Of a DNA stretch of 64,000 nucleotides, positions 45,607 to 59,300 are shown in pieces. How positions within the stretch are numbered: the stretch's first letter is position 1; each line of letters opens with the position of its first letter. A model generated the notes under the pieces. It saw nothing but the letters and a program-made list of their open reading frames with translations, made no database searches and was not told the origin of the DNA. The position numbers were made by a program, and so were the translations under genes. Source of the stretch: Ignelater luminosus (Eukaryota; Arthropoda; Insecta; Coleoptera; Elateridae); the NCBI GenBank assembly GCA_011009095.1, contig VTPC01000420.1, forward strand, positions 1 through 64,000. Reading direction: 5' to 3'.

Positions 45607-48060
45607 GATACAAAAATTGAATTACAAGACATTATCGATACGAATTTTGTTTTGTTAATTATAACCCCGTTTCCTTTTGATATTAAATACCATAAAATAT
45701 TTACAATTTGGAAACGAGGTGTCAGAAAAATTTAAATAGGTACTGAAAAACTGTTATACAGTGGATGTCTTCATGTTCAGTGGTTTGATCTTATGTACGT
45801 GGCTTATTTATATCCATATCTGACTTCAATTATTTGCAAAGGTTATTTTCAGTGCCATCTAGACGATACTTTCTAAATTATATAAGCTTATACCGCCATC
45901 TTAACGTAAAAAATGTAATTAAACAGAAAATAACATTGCGTAGAATGAAGAATATGAATTGCAATACGTATTTCAAATTCTGCAAACCGAAAAAGTTGAC
46001 TTTGCAGATAAAATAAACAAAAACTAACGTAAGCACTAAGCTGATGAAGACAAGGAACGGAAAAGGAGATATAATTCGGCCGTGAATTACACACATCAGA
46101 TAGTTTGGAAGGAAAATACGATTATTTTATTCGCGAACAAAGAAAATAAAAAAATTCGGAGAGAAAAAAAAGATATTAATATAGAGAATTCTAACAAAAG
46201 CATCTTCATAAGTAGAATTTCAATAAAGAAAAATTGATTGAAGAACAAAGGAAAACAGCCCTTTATAGGTATAGAGCAATTTGATAAATAAATTAAACAT
46301 GAAAAGAGATGGACGAAATGAAAGAAGAGAATGATAAAAAATAGAGGGAGACATAAGAAAGCAAATAGCGAAAGTAAACTAAATTCGTTTATTTTGAGTT
46401 CTCTAATTTTGATTTATCCGTTTGTTACATTTGGGCAACATCTTTAATCACTTTGTGTTGGTCACCCAACCCATATTTACTTTTAATCATTCAAAAAGGG
46501 TGATTAAATTACGCCCGCATTAGGTTAATGTTATTTTCTTTCTACATACGTATTAGCATTTTATTTACTATAAATGAAGTAAACAGCACATAGTATACAC
46601 ATACATATAAAAATATAATTTTATACTTTAGCAGATTGCTTCTTATGCAAATATTTATTTTTTATATTTATTCTAACCCACGTTACTGCAAACAATTTAG
46701 ATTGCATGTTTCAATATTATAGTACAAAGAAGGGTAAAATTATTGAATAAATAAATTTTAAATCGGTTGTTTGTCTGTAGAAAATCAGTTATGCCATTTG
46801 AAAAAGCTTAAACATTTTATAAACAATTTAAACGATAGCAAAAATCGTTAGTAGAAATTCTTAATTTTACTTGCTAGTCGCAATTTATTCAATACTATGT
46901 TTTATTCTTATGATGACCTCTAAACCATTGTTTTCTTTTTATTCATTGAAAATATTGTTAACAAGAAATGATTTTGAAGAGATTTCAAAGAAGTTCCAAT
47001 TAAATTTTATTTTTTATTTCTCGTTATTTGATATCAATCATCTTTGGTATAGAATAGTAATAATTTTGCAGAATTATATAAGTAAAACGATTTTACGGTA
47101 TAAAAACCCATAACCCCCTACAGATCATGTCAATATAACTAATAATAATAACAATTAATACTAATTATATAATATAACAAACAAAAAGCCACAAATGCTA
47201 CATTTCTTAAGTACGGTTACCATTTAACATTTCAAGGTGATACAAGAATAATTAATACACTTTATTTATACACAAGATAATTCTGGACTTATCCTATAAA
47301 CAACTCCGGTTGGTTTTAATTAATTTTTTAATTTATTTCTAGGATAACTACTGCCTTTTACTCAAGTTTTTATATTTTGTCATAATAACCACTTCATTAT
47401 TCACATAATCATAATAAGGATTGTGTGAAAAAATAATGAAATAACGATTTTTCGTATCTTATAAAGGTTTCTAGTATGATGTTTGTTAAGGTTTTCCTAT
47501 TTTAGTTTAGCATTTGAACCTCACAATTTATTTCATTTAACTACGAGGATTCTCCAGTTTCGCTCCGGCAGAATTTATATTGTGGTTTTCCACTGTTGTC
47601 ACAGCTGAATCACGGCAAGTTTACCTATGTACTTAGCACCAACACTAGCTGACAGAGAATTTAAATAATAGAAATTGAAATTCAAGATTTTGGTTCAATT
47701 TAAAATATAAAACGAGCATACACCGTGGAGCATACTTAACATTTATTTGAATAAATATAAAGTAGACTTTTGGGAATTTCATTAAAGCATAAAATATTCC
47801 GCCTTTTTTCTTTTTTAATTTACCTACATATTGAGACACAAAACGGCCGTTATAATAAAACATCATAAACTCAATAAATGGTGCATGGGAAATGAAATTT
47901 CTCGGTTTTTAGGTCATCAATTTATATTAAAATACAAAATAGGTAGAATTAAAATATGAATAATAAAAATTTAATTTTGTTAATTTTCCTACATACGAAC
48001 AACATTTCCCTTCAAGATTATGTACGTCTGTTAAGTAATCTTTTATTTTTATGAAAATAA
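45607..48060. other. A+T-rich non-coding stretch, no gene recognised
   Basis: Short frames (46871-47113 plus, 47645-47866 minus) show no motif. An imperfect palindrome lies at about 47392-47440 (TTCATTATT-CACA ... TGTG-AAAAAATAATGAA). Nothing else seen. Confidence 0.5.
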
Positions 48061-48079
48061 TAACCTAGTTCCCCACGTA

Positions 48080-50300
48080 CCTGAAGCTTCATAATTCTAC
48101 GTCATCGAGGTCTTAATAAGAACCAGAGTGCATACGTCTAATATAAACCTTAATGCAGAAATGGCACAAACAAATCTGGTACTCTGGTACCCGATGTGGG
48201 AGTCGTCGGCGATATCCGAATACCTTAGGTGAGCGAATCAATGAAAATGCCACCGAAGGTGGCCGTTAGTTAGAGGACCTAACCTCTCTACAGCAGGGCG
48301 ATGGATAATGATGGGGCGTGAACCAGATATCAGGCACTAAGCAGTCCCCCACACCAATCCATGGGCCATGCTGTTGTTCAGTTGCGACGAGGCGATGCAA
48401 ATCGCGAGCCAGATCACCCAGGACTCCCGACGACCCCGAAGATCTATATGGAATGAATGAGTGCCCAAGGAAATCCAGCAAGCCACTGAACAGTGGCGGC
48501 GGTGGATGCCATCGAAGAGAGTGTGTATATGATTAGTGTAGTGATGTATGGGTGTCTAGGTGTGTTTGATATGCTGTGGACTGATGCAGAAGCTGTTCCA
48601 GCATTTACCTTCACCACTAGAGGAAACCACGGAAAACCTCTGCTACCTGTAACAAAAGGAAGGGCAGAATCGTTGTTTGAGATTATTTGGAGGGGTTGTG
48701 AAACACGGAGGAAGTGATAGGTGTTGAGTGTTTAGGGTTATCTGAGGACGATTGATGTGGAATACCTTGAGAGTTTCTCGTGTAATTTATCAACCACCAC
48801 AGCTACCAAAAGCTCATCGAGTGACTTATATAAAAATCGATAAAACTAAGATTAGTTTTTAATTTCAGTAGACCCAATATGCGTGGATCAAATAAAAACC
48901 AAACCGTACCAATCGGCCCCCACGATATGTGGTTGTAAAGGGCCTCGTAGTTTTCCCTTACGCCATTGCCACTGCGAATGTGTTTAGAACTTGGTGACGC
49001 AAGGGAATTTAGAATCTTCAGGATTCAGTATAATCAGAAACCCTCGAGTCCGTAACTAAGGATTTTACAAAGATCTACAAGTTAACAAGAATCTTAGATA
49101 CTGAAAGCAAAAATTTGGCGCACCATAAAGCCTCCCTAGAACTCAGGAGGCTGCAAAAACTTAGAAGCTTGCAAAAACTCTTAGATATCACACAAAGTGA
49201 GACGATCAGCAACCTGAACTCGCAGAAATCCAAAATACTATAAAATTTCAAGTCAGAAAGTACAAGAAATCTTTAAGAAGTCAGATATAGTCCAGCCTCG
49301 GCAACGAAGCGAGAAAGTCGACCCGGTCTTCGAGAACGCGCGTGGTGCACCCGCGCTAAAAAGTACGGCGACACCCAATAACGCTGTAGTCGGGGCTACC
49401 GCACTCGACCACCCTCTAGACCTGCGATGGAGGGCGCATCTCTGGACCACATCCACCTTCAACGAAGCGACTCAAGGCCATACTGCCGCACCAACCCACA
49501 ACAACCGACGGACTCAGGAATTGAGGAGCTTAAGTGCCGCGACCCCCAATACTCCAAACCCACGGTGTAGTAGATGGGTTAACGGCCGCTCCGAACAAAC
49601 CGGTGCCTGCGCTTGGGGGGCGTAGGCCCGAACTCCACAACAAACCATCTCAGCCTCATTCAACCTGCCCCGAGTAGCTACCGGGGCCGCGATTGCCACT
49701 TCCTATCCCACCTAAATCCCTGAGCTTGAGGCTCCCCAGGGCACTCACTCACCGTCCCCAGAATTCGCCGCCGGTCTGCTACCACTATCTACACCAACAT
49801 TCACCTGCCAATCCCCCCTCATCTTAATTCCCTTCTTCCCACCTCCACAGCGCGAACCGCGGGGGTTGTGATTCTGAAAGAAATCGTTTTTTACACCATT
49901 ATTTCAATACCCACTACCCATAAACCTTCCTGCACTTAATCCTGCTTTTACTTTGACACGGGGCTTCCAACAACGAGGAGGCGTTACCCAACTTTAAGAG
50001 GCGTCACCCAATTTCAAAGAGGCGTCCATCAATATCGAAGAGGCGACCACCACCACCAATCAAGATCAACCACCATCATGACCACCTACGGTCTATGGTA
50101 CCAGCTGCTAACACCAACTTCATCCAGAAGACGAGTCATCCAGTTCGCGTTCCTACCAACCAACCACTTCACCAGCTATAGAGAAATTCAGTTTTTTAAA
50201 TAGCAGCCACCAATTTCGTTGATCAACGAGGAGAAGTCAGAATTCTACAGAAATGAAAAAAAAAGATAATTATAATAGCACATTTTTGTAAAGTTCACGG
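48080..50300. repeat. G+C-rich island, probably retroelement-derived, unclassified
   Basis: Composition departs sharply from the surroundings over about 2.2 kb. It contains tandem RNA-like hairpins (GCCACC-GAA-GGTGGC at 48249-48263, immediately followed by TTAG ... CTAA), a 10-bp stem at 48953-48962/48998-49007 (TTCCCTTACG with CGCAAGGGAA), and AGAGGAAACCACGGAAAACC at about 48619, a word I associate with dispersed insect repeats. It also has an ATG-less frame of 135 codons on the plus strand (49218-49625) and a short tandem repeat at 49976-50050. No reverse transcriptase, gag or transposase motif was found, and no matching ends, so class and borders are open. Overlapping minus-strand frames (49253-49462, 49514-49699) are likely chance in G+C-rich DNA. 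Confidence 0.4.
49976..50050. repeat. Degenerate tandem repeat, ~21-bp unit
   Basis: Four consecutive units start GAGGCG(T/A), as in GAGGCGTCACCCAATTTCAA, with several differences between copies. If translated in one frame it would give a repetitive peptide, but no enclosing gene is evident. Confidence 0.7.
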
Positions 50301-53300
50301 CCTAAAGCCCTAGACAGATTATCACTCTTAAGAATCATTCAATCATATTAGAACATGCTAGAAATACTAGTTAATATAATATACCAGTGCCAATTTGAGC
50401 TTCCCCCCAAAGTCCCCATCTTTGCTGAAGACATTGACTACAACAATTTATTAAATAGTAGAGTTTTGTATTTGTCTTGGAATTAGATTGCAGGTCTACC
50501 TGGTAAGTTCATCTTTTCAGTTTTTGGAGGCAATCACCAATATAATTTAGTAGACTAACTATGTTAGATTACTGTTAAAACAGACGTATTCGGGAAGAAA
50601 TTAGAAAGTGTAATTTCCAAACTGCAAAAACAACAAATTAAAATAGAATAAAACAGACAACCTCCAAACAGCTGCTGTGATCATGAAAATGTTATTTACA
50701 AGTTTATAAGTTACTTTAAAGGCATTGACAAAGATAGTATTGAATATTACAGTTGAGTTTTGTAAAATCCAATTTTATTCGTAAACAATACATCCCACAA
50801 TAAATAGAACAAGACTTTTTTGCTAATTTGGGTACCGATTCAACAACAACAAGGTTACGTAATGTAGGTCCTACTGACACTTTGTTAGATACGCGTTAAC
50901 AAAAGTCGAGCAAGCACAAGCATGCCGCTGCAAAAAACGATATTTGTTGTTTTGATGTGAATTAACAAGTGTTGGTTAAATCTGTACTTCTGCGTTGAGC
51001 AAAAAATAGTAAAAGCCGCACAGTAATCCAAAACACAAATTTATGGTATGTATAACATATTATATCAAAATTTTGTTTTATAAAAAATGGATGGTTCTGT
51101 TTAAGAGAGATCATTGATGACGTCATCACTCAAAGGTCGTAGAAGTTATAAACAAGTAAATAACGTCAGAAAATGCTTCAATAAGATCTTTTTATGGCAT
51201 ACTATTATAAATGTAATAGAACCTGCGTGCAGGGCTTTTGTCGGACCCCGTATACTTAAGATTAATATGCAGACATATGCAAAAGTTCGGTACACGAAGA
51301 AGTATAGAATAGAGATTTCACTATTATTTCTTGAAGAGTGTACCAAATTAACTTATGTTAGATTAAAAGCAAATACATTATTCCATCTTATAAATCAATC
51401 ATATAGAATATGTAATGTACTTGATATAGCACATTAGATTGCAAACGTACAAAGAAATTTGATAAACTATGTTTATATCCTTGGTAGACATAATGGCAAA
51501 AGCAAATTTATTTAGTTCCTTTTCATACTATAATAGTAAACCATCTGGATAAACCTTGTCTTTGACTAAACATTTATGTAGACCTAAGTAATGCATTTTG
51601 CATTTTTATTGCTTCAGTAAGAATAACGCTAGGAGTGTTTACCATCTACTTCATTGTTCTGTGGACCTTTCTCTACAGCCCTACTGAATATCTTTTGTGT
51701 ATTGTAATTTTAGTAAAATAGGCTTTGGTGAGTTAAAATTGGAAATTTGGCCAGTGCCTTTTGCCTTTGCCTTAAGCAACATAAGACAATTGTCACGCCA
51801 TCCAGGAAAATACTGTTGGAGATCTGCAATTCTTCCTAAGATTATCCACTCACAGCAGTTACTCCGAAAGACATCTCTGAAGTTGAAGAAGTAATCACTA
51901 ATGATATTACAGACAAATTGCTCACGTCTAAATAGAGAGTTATTTGAAACTGAATCAGCAGCAATGCAAAATAATATTATAAAAAGTCACTTAAGTTTAA
52001 ATAAACGTAACTTGTAATGCATTCTGCATTTTTTGGAAAAAAGTATTGATTTATGCAACTCTTTGGCTGAATTAATTTAATAATGTAGACAGCCAAAAAA
52101 AATGTTTAGCAATGACTATAAAAAAATTAATTTTGCATTAATTACGCAAAATAACTTCATAATAAGCCCTAAGGTGATGAGAAATAGATTTTGTGGATGT
52201 GGTATTGCCTCATTAGGAAAATTGACTTGTAACATTATTTATGGAAGAAACTGTACATAAGTATACCGAATTTGTTTCTGGACTAAAGATACGATTATTA
52301 GTAATTTTTAACTACTAGAAAAAGTTAGAATCTTGTGTTTTGAGATGGAGATACGGCTGTTTATTTGTTGTTTTGAATGGGCCGATTTGACTTGAATATT
52401 ATTATTCTAAAATCATTGATTAGTACTATATCTCGTCATGACCCGCAAAATCAAAAACTAGAAATTCTGACTTGAAATCTTTGGTCGGTAGATTAGCCAT
52501 ACGTTGTAAAAGAAAACTCCTCAATATGAGAGCAAAAACAAGGATTTACTAAAATATTTGAGAGTCATAATAAAATGAGTCAAATAGCATCAACTACCTA
52601 GAGCTAGACGAAGCAAGTCTAGATTCCAAAAAGTCCCTCAAAATACGGAATCATGTGACGGACGGATGGTGGTTATTCCCCTTGTGAATACAGGTACTAG
52701 ACAAGTAGAGCTATTCGTGGAATTCCATTGTTTTCTACATCTGAAGTAACGCAACTACATACATGTAAAGATTAAAATATAACTACAAAGTGATCCATCT
52801 GAAATTAAAAACTTATAATCATTTCCGGTGAAACCACAAGCACTAATGGGTTCAGATACAAAATTTCTTGACTAAAAAGCCATGAAAGAAACATAAAATT
52901 AATAATAAAAATATATCAGGGAAATTGAAGAATTTTTGTGTACCGCAGTAAGGGAACAGTAAGATGTATGAAATACCAAACTGAAGAAATCTTTCTTATA
53001 AAAGTTGAAATGCAAATAATAATAAATAAAAAAATATATTTGTATGCAATAATTCTGTCAGATTCTACTACATATATATAATGTAATAATTTGTTAGACA
53101 TGCTTTCAGTTTTATTTTCTTCGGCAAAGGTTCAGCTTTAATCCTTCCTTCCAATTTATTGTGCGTGTAGCAGAAAAGCATAGAAATCCTTAGAAAAGAT
53201 TCTGTGTGAAAATAGAAGCTTTTTTTCCGCAACCTTTACAATTTCCTACAAAGCAGTCGATTATGATTGAAATTAAACTTTCACATATCTTTACAAAAAT

Positions 53301-56300
53301 ACTCGTACGTTCCTACTAGTTAAGCACAAGGATTGAACTGGCGTGCACAAACACTGAAATTACGTAAATACACATAAACACCATTCCATCACGTTCAGTC
53401 GTTAACTGTTGCTTGCCATGAATTATCAGATATTATCAGAACGCATCATTTCCTTGTTGTCCTTGATTCAGAAAGCTTCGCAGAAATCTCCGAGTACATT
53501 TCCATTTTATAATGGTCTTTGTAATTGCAGTTGTCGTTTGCGAAAATCTGCACGCTAACTTTCATTCATTTTTCATGCTATCATAATCTCACAATTTTTA
53601 AATAATTTACACCAGAAATAATTTAAATGTAAATGCACAGAATAATTACTTTGAAAAATTTAAAATAACCGTAGTTTAAAGTGAAGTATACATAATCCAC
53701 TTTTAATGTATTACCATAATATAAACGGTTATGTTATTCAAACACAAAAGTTTTAGCTTAGATAAACTAGCTGGAAATTCTGACTGTATTAAACAGATAG
53801 TTTAACATTAAACAATAATTTAATTAAGTAATCCTAAAATATTTATTTACAACAGTAGTTTTTACAAAAGACTCGAGTAATTTAATCAAGCATGTCTCGC
53901 ATTTAAATACGTCAGACATTGAAATTCTCCTATTCTAACCATACAAAAGGAGTAACAGAAATGTTACAAATTTCGAAACAAGAGATCACGTGTCACGATT
54001 AAGCTTTTCCCGTTGACTGGAAGATGATAGATATGTTTATCAGATTGTATATTCAACAACCTGCCTTACTGACTGTTAATTTTTCTTTCTGTTGCCTACA
54101 AAAGACATCAAATGAGCCGAAAAAGAGAAAGATAAAAAGGTGCGTATAGTCTGTACTACAAGTATATAAAAAATACGATCATTTCATTAAGGGTTTTCTA
54201 GATATAATAATAACATGTTAATGATTAATACTTTTATTTTTCCAAAACCAGGTATTAATAATTTCTGTAAGAGTTATCTCACAGACTGAATATTTTGAAG
54301 TATACTTACTGTATATATCCCAGTTTATAATACAGTGGGCGTGTATGTATCTATGCATTTATACGAGGTGTACTTGAAATGAAAATTAAAATTAGTTAAA
54401 CTACTTTCTAAAATTTACACTTTCCAAGTTAATAATTATTATAATCTTAAAATTGAAAAAGAAGAAAAGAACAAGATATTGTAATTAATATTTGACATGG
54501 GTAGATTTCATACTTTAAATTTACTCGTAAACGACGCATCTTAAAAGGAAACCTAAGAGATACTTTTTTCTTGGATTATGTATCTTAATATTAATAAATA
54601 TTTAATATCTTTAGTCCCTTCTTAAGACGAGACGCTGTCGCTGTCATTGATAATGTTAACTAAACTACTATGGTAGTACAATATACTGCCCCTCACTTTG
54701 ATGGCACTAATCTCAAAAACAGCAGATCCAGTTTATCTATGAGTTATTTGTGGTTAAACTGTATAATTTCAGTTTTGTCTGTTTACTTGTTTTTTTTAAT
54801 GGCAAGTATCTGGTGAGACGTTTTTAAATATCTCTTCAAATAAGCAAACTGGGGCGGTTTTCACAAGGAAGCTCGAAAAAATCAAGAATGGCAATCTGGT
54901 AACTTATGTTTTGGTGGCTTCGTCACAAAACTGCTCTGCAGATATTTGAAATTGTTAACTTCTATTGACTATTCTTTGGATAAGTCAATTAGAACATTCT
55001 TCGTAGCACCAAGCAATACCACAAAAACACTCTATCCAGAGCAGATAATAGCATAATAAACATATAAGCGTCTTAATGAGTAAATGAGAGCAAATGTAAT
55101 TAACTATCCAAAATGTTCTATTACATATCAAATAGGGAAGGGTCGCGCAGTTATACTTACAATGTTTAGGCAGAAGTTCCCTTTTTGTGTCATTTGAGAA
55201 TTTCCAAGATACTTATAGTCTTTGCTAGATTGTTTAGACATTATGAACTTTTTTTGATTTATTTGCTTTGTAGGCAGTCTAGCTAATTACATTGCAAGAT
55301 ACTGTAAACAAATAACACTAACAGAAGTCAATATAAAGCAAATAGCGTCTATTAAAAGTTAGTTTCCTATTTCCTGGAGGAGATTTTCCTTTTTTGTAGT
55401 GTTTAGATCTCAATGAAATAGGGATGTCAAGTTGTATATTAGATTGAGCAGGTACACATTTTTTAAAAACAAGCTGAAGTCCAGTTGGATAGAATTGTTT
55501 CCCTACCCAGTCGATAGATCTAAAACAACGCGTTTAATATTTTAAATTATTAATCTGTTGGATATTGAATGATATTTTCTTATTTTTGCTGTTAAAGCCC
55601 TTTCTATTAAGAAAATATGTATATTATCAAACGTGGCAAAGCTACTATTTTGAAACGGAAAGACTTGTTCAAGGATCAAGTTGGATCTAATATTAAGTTT
55701 TTGTATTCACGACAATGATGGAAACATAGAATCATTTTAGGAGCTTTCTGACTTTTCAGCTATGGAGCACAGAGGGTAAAAAGAAAAAAAATCCATAGAG
55801 CACATGGAGGCGTGGTGTTTTGGTTGCGTTGGTGTCTAGTTTCTTAAACAGATTTTCTGGCCTCCTTTCAACTGGCAAGAATGTCAGACACAGCACGAGT
55901 AACGAAAAAGCGTTGACGATACCGTCACAATTGAAGTGTTATGTGAATATACTAGAAAGGTATACTGTAAGGGACGTTTTTACATCATAAGAACGTTAGA
56001 CACCTTCCCTGATGTATTGATATCTAAAAAAATCAAATTTACTGTATATCCCTGCCAAGTTGCACATTTTGTACAAGGATTGAAGAGGTCTGTGCAAAGT
56101 ATCTAGTACAGGTATGTGCAACCAAAGCTCAAGCCGGACCAGGCTGAAGCTAAAAGCTAAACTGTATGTCACAGTATATAAATGTATAACTGTAGGTTAT
56201 AGAGATAAATTTTAAACTAGCAGTAAAAAAACACGTTTGGTATGTTGACTGTTTACTATTTTAATGACGAATATATTGTGTCTTAAGCAAATCTATCCCC

Positions 56301-59300
56301 AAGATGACATAATATTAGCGCTACTTGTCAAACATATTTGGATGAAATTGATTTGATTTGATCTAAAGGTATCCTCTGCATTTGGAAGTCCTAGTTGTAA
56401 TCCTCAGAGTAGCTCCAGTTAAAAGTTTGTGTAGCCTGCGAGAACTTCAAGGACCTGATGTAATACCTGTAAGTATCCCTCTTAAGTAAACATTTAGAGT
56501 CTTGCTAAGACTTCTGGGTAAGCCTATACGCCGTTGCACCAATCTTAAGAAAAGAATAATGCCAACATAAACAATTGATAGAGACAGTTTCAACCAGGAT
56601 CTTTAAAACCGCAAGCGGACGGGACGTCTGCATCGTGTTGGTGGGGTTGCAATCTGGTATTTTTGTTATGGAAAAAAGGATTACTTGAATTTCTAGGAAG
56701 TCAAGTATTATTATTCGTCATCTTAAATTTTGGCTATTGAAAGGAATAAGCTGTGAAATCTTTTCTCATTAGATTGTAGTTATGGCTAGGTACAACTGCA
56801 ACAAATGTTTTCTCTTTTTATATTGAACGTAATTGAGACGGATATTGCTTTTGCCTTTTAAAACACATTGAAGTAAAGAAAAGTTGTAAAAGTTTGACAA
56901 ACTTTTTCAGCAAAAATACTGACGTTAGAAGAGAAAGTGCTTGCTAAAATCCAGAGCTTTCCAGGGTTAGAAACTGATTTTATCTGTAGTCCACCAAGTT
57001 TTCATACGCCTTGCAAAAGAACTCTTCTGAATAAGAGTAATTGGTTACGGTTAAACAAATTACCTTTTAATTATTTTTAAAATCTAAATCAGCTGTGCTA
57101 ATAATAAAAGAAATGTAAACTGCAGTAATAAATAAAAAAGGACTGTCTGAATAATTCTAACGATTTTGTTTTATTTTTGCAGGTAAGAACTCAGGAAAGG
57201 TCTCCCATTACAACATTATAATAAAATAGGAGAGCATATGTAAGTAATAATAAAGTATTTATCAAGCCTTTGCAGTATTGGAAAAAGCGCAAAGTTAAAC
57301 GTTCCTTTTCGCACATGAAAATAATTTATTTGAAAGATACCATATTAGTAATACTACTGAGAATATCTTACATGTTTCGTTATCCTAAAGCTTAAACTCA
57401 AATTTGATACGTTCAAAACACCCTGTAATGTAACCTGGTATAACATGTAACTTTAAACTATTTTTTGTAACTATTTTAATTCTACTCTTTTCTTTTTTTA
57501 TTTAGTATGTTGACGCATTTGATTTTAATGAAGAAAATAATAAACAAACTTCACGTTTTATTACGTTTATTCTGTTGGGACAATATTTTATTTGACAACG
57601 AAAAAGAGTAATTTAGTCAATAACTGCCTCTACACAGAAAAATAACCATGGTGATATATGAAAGTTGCTTTTGTATTTCTTCTCCTTGTTTTTCACGAAA
57701 AGGAGAAATAAGAAGAATTAAAGTAACTCATTTTAAAGCGTCTTCACACACATATTTATTTATTTATCCCACTTTTCTTATATTACTGTTGTGAGGCAAT
57801 TACAGCTCGTGTACTTCGATAATTCAAACTTTAATAGTGGCTGTAAATGAAATAATGAAAATCAATAATGTTTACAGTAGCTTGCCATTCCAGCATCTTT
57901 GCAGCTATATTTCTATTTTATTATGATACGTTCGTTAATACCAGAATAATATACGGCAGTGACTATTAGCTTACGTGTAAGATAAACATTTACCTTTGTT
58001 GCTAGGACCATTGCGTACCTACGCAAAATATTTTATGCTTCAACGTAAAACATAAACTTGTATAGCCGTAAAAGACATTACTGGCACTTTGGTCAACAAC
58101 GTGAGAGATTAGTCCCTTTGAAAGCTAACGAGGGTTAGCTATGTTTAGAGTAACCTTCTTGATAGTAAGTTATGTATGATGTATCAGCTGTAACATAGCC
58201 TCCGTAGTCTATTATGTAAAATATACATAATATAATTTGAGATTTCCACCACTGGTTATTTTAATCATTTCAACTTATTCCGTACCTTAACGTAAAAGGA
58301 TTTAGAAAAAAATATTAGAGCAGTAGTTCTTTGTTAATATTTTAATATGAAAAAGTGTTAGGCTTAATTTAAAATAAAATTGAGCACGTACATAAATTTG
58401 TATACAGCGTTTATCCTTATTTTCGGTATATTTACCTTATTTAAATCCGGGATTACATTGTATCAATAATGACCATTTATCACGTTGATAAATATCATCC
58501 ATTTGGAGTTTTCGGCGAACGTTGTATATTTAAAATGCAAAGAGTAATGATAATGAACGTTTTTTTCAAATTTACCATCACAATATTGCGTTGTTTAACG
58601 CTACTCAGTATTTTTTTATTTAAAAAACACGTTTGTTTTTTAATGGGCTTATTTCCATTCTGCCTATTTCACAATTTGCCATGGAATCGAATAACAATGC
58701 AAAAAGAGATCATAGAATGTCGAAATCAAAACTAGAATCAGAAATCGCATTAATTTTTTTTAATTCCCTAAGTAATATCAGGCTTTTTATTTTCGCATTT
58801 TTACAGCTTTATTGATTACAACTTAATATCTGCATTATTGCTCTAATGGACACTAACGTAAAGTACTATATTATTTAAATACCGATTTTATAGGAAGGAA
58901 TAAAATATTGCTTCTACATCTCAACAAACAAATAAACTACACAATAAGAACTACTACTAAAAGCTGCTTTTATAGTGGATAAGACCGATGCGATGTAAGT
59001 ATACTACTGAAAGAATGTGTAGTCGTTATCTTGTTTGCAGTATACGTCGACTTTTTGCTACTTGCTTATATAATTTGAAAATAGAGTCTACAGCACGAAG
59101 TTTTAATAATAGTTTCTTTAAATGAAGATTTTAAATTCCAGAGGAATCATTTTGTGATAATCTCTAAGAATTTTCCTTGTTCCCTTAGGAGTCTAACTGT
59201 TAGATACTAAATAATTTGGTTTAAGAAAGATAATTCAGTTTACAGTTAAAAAACTTTTTTCTTATTAGTAGTAACATGCTGCTCATTTCCTTCACGTATG

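Noticed and set aside
51114..51437. 107-codon plus-strand open frame
   Set aside because: No motif; overlaps an open frame on the other strand; probably chance.
54333..54385. ACAGTGGGCG and TACGAGGTGTACTTGAAAT, resembling Tc1 and mariner tips
   Set aside because: No matching opposite ends or transposase remnants; short matches like these arise by chance.
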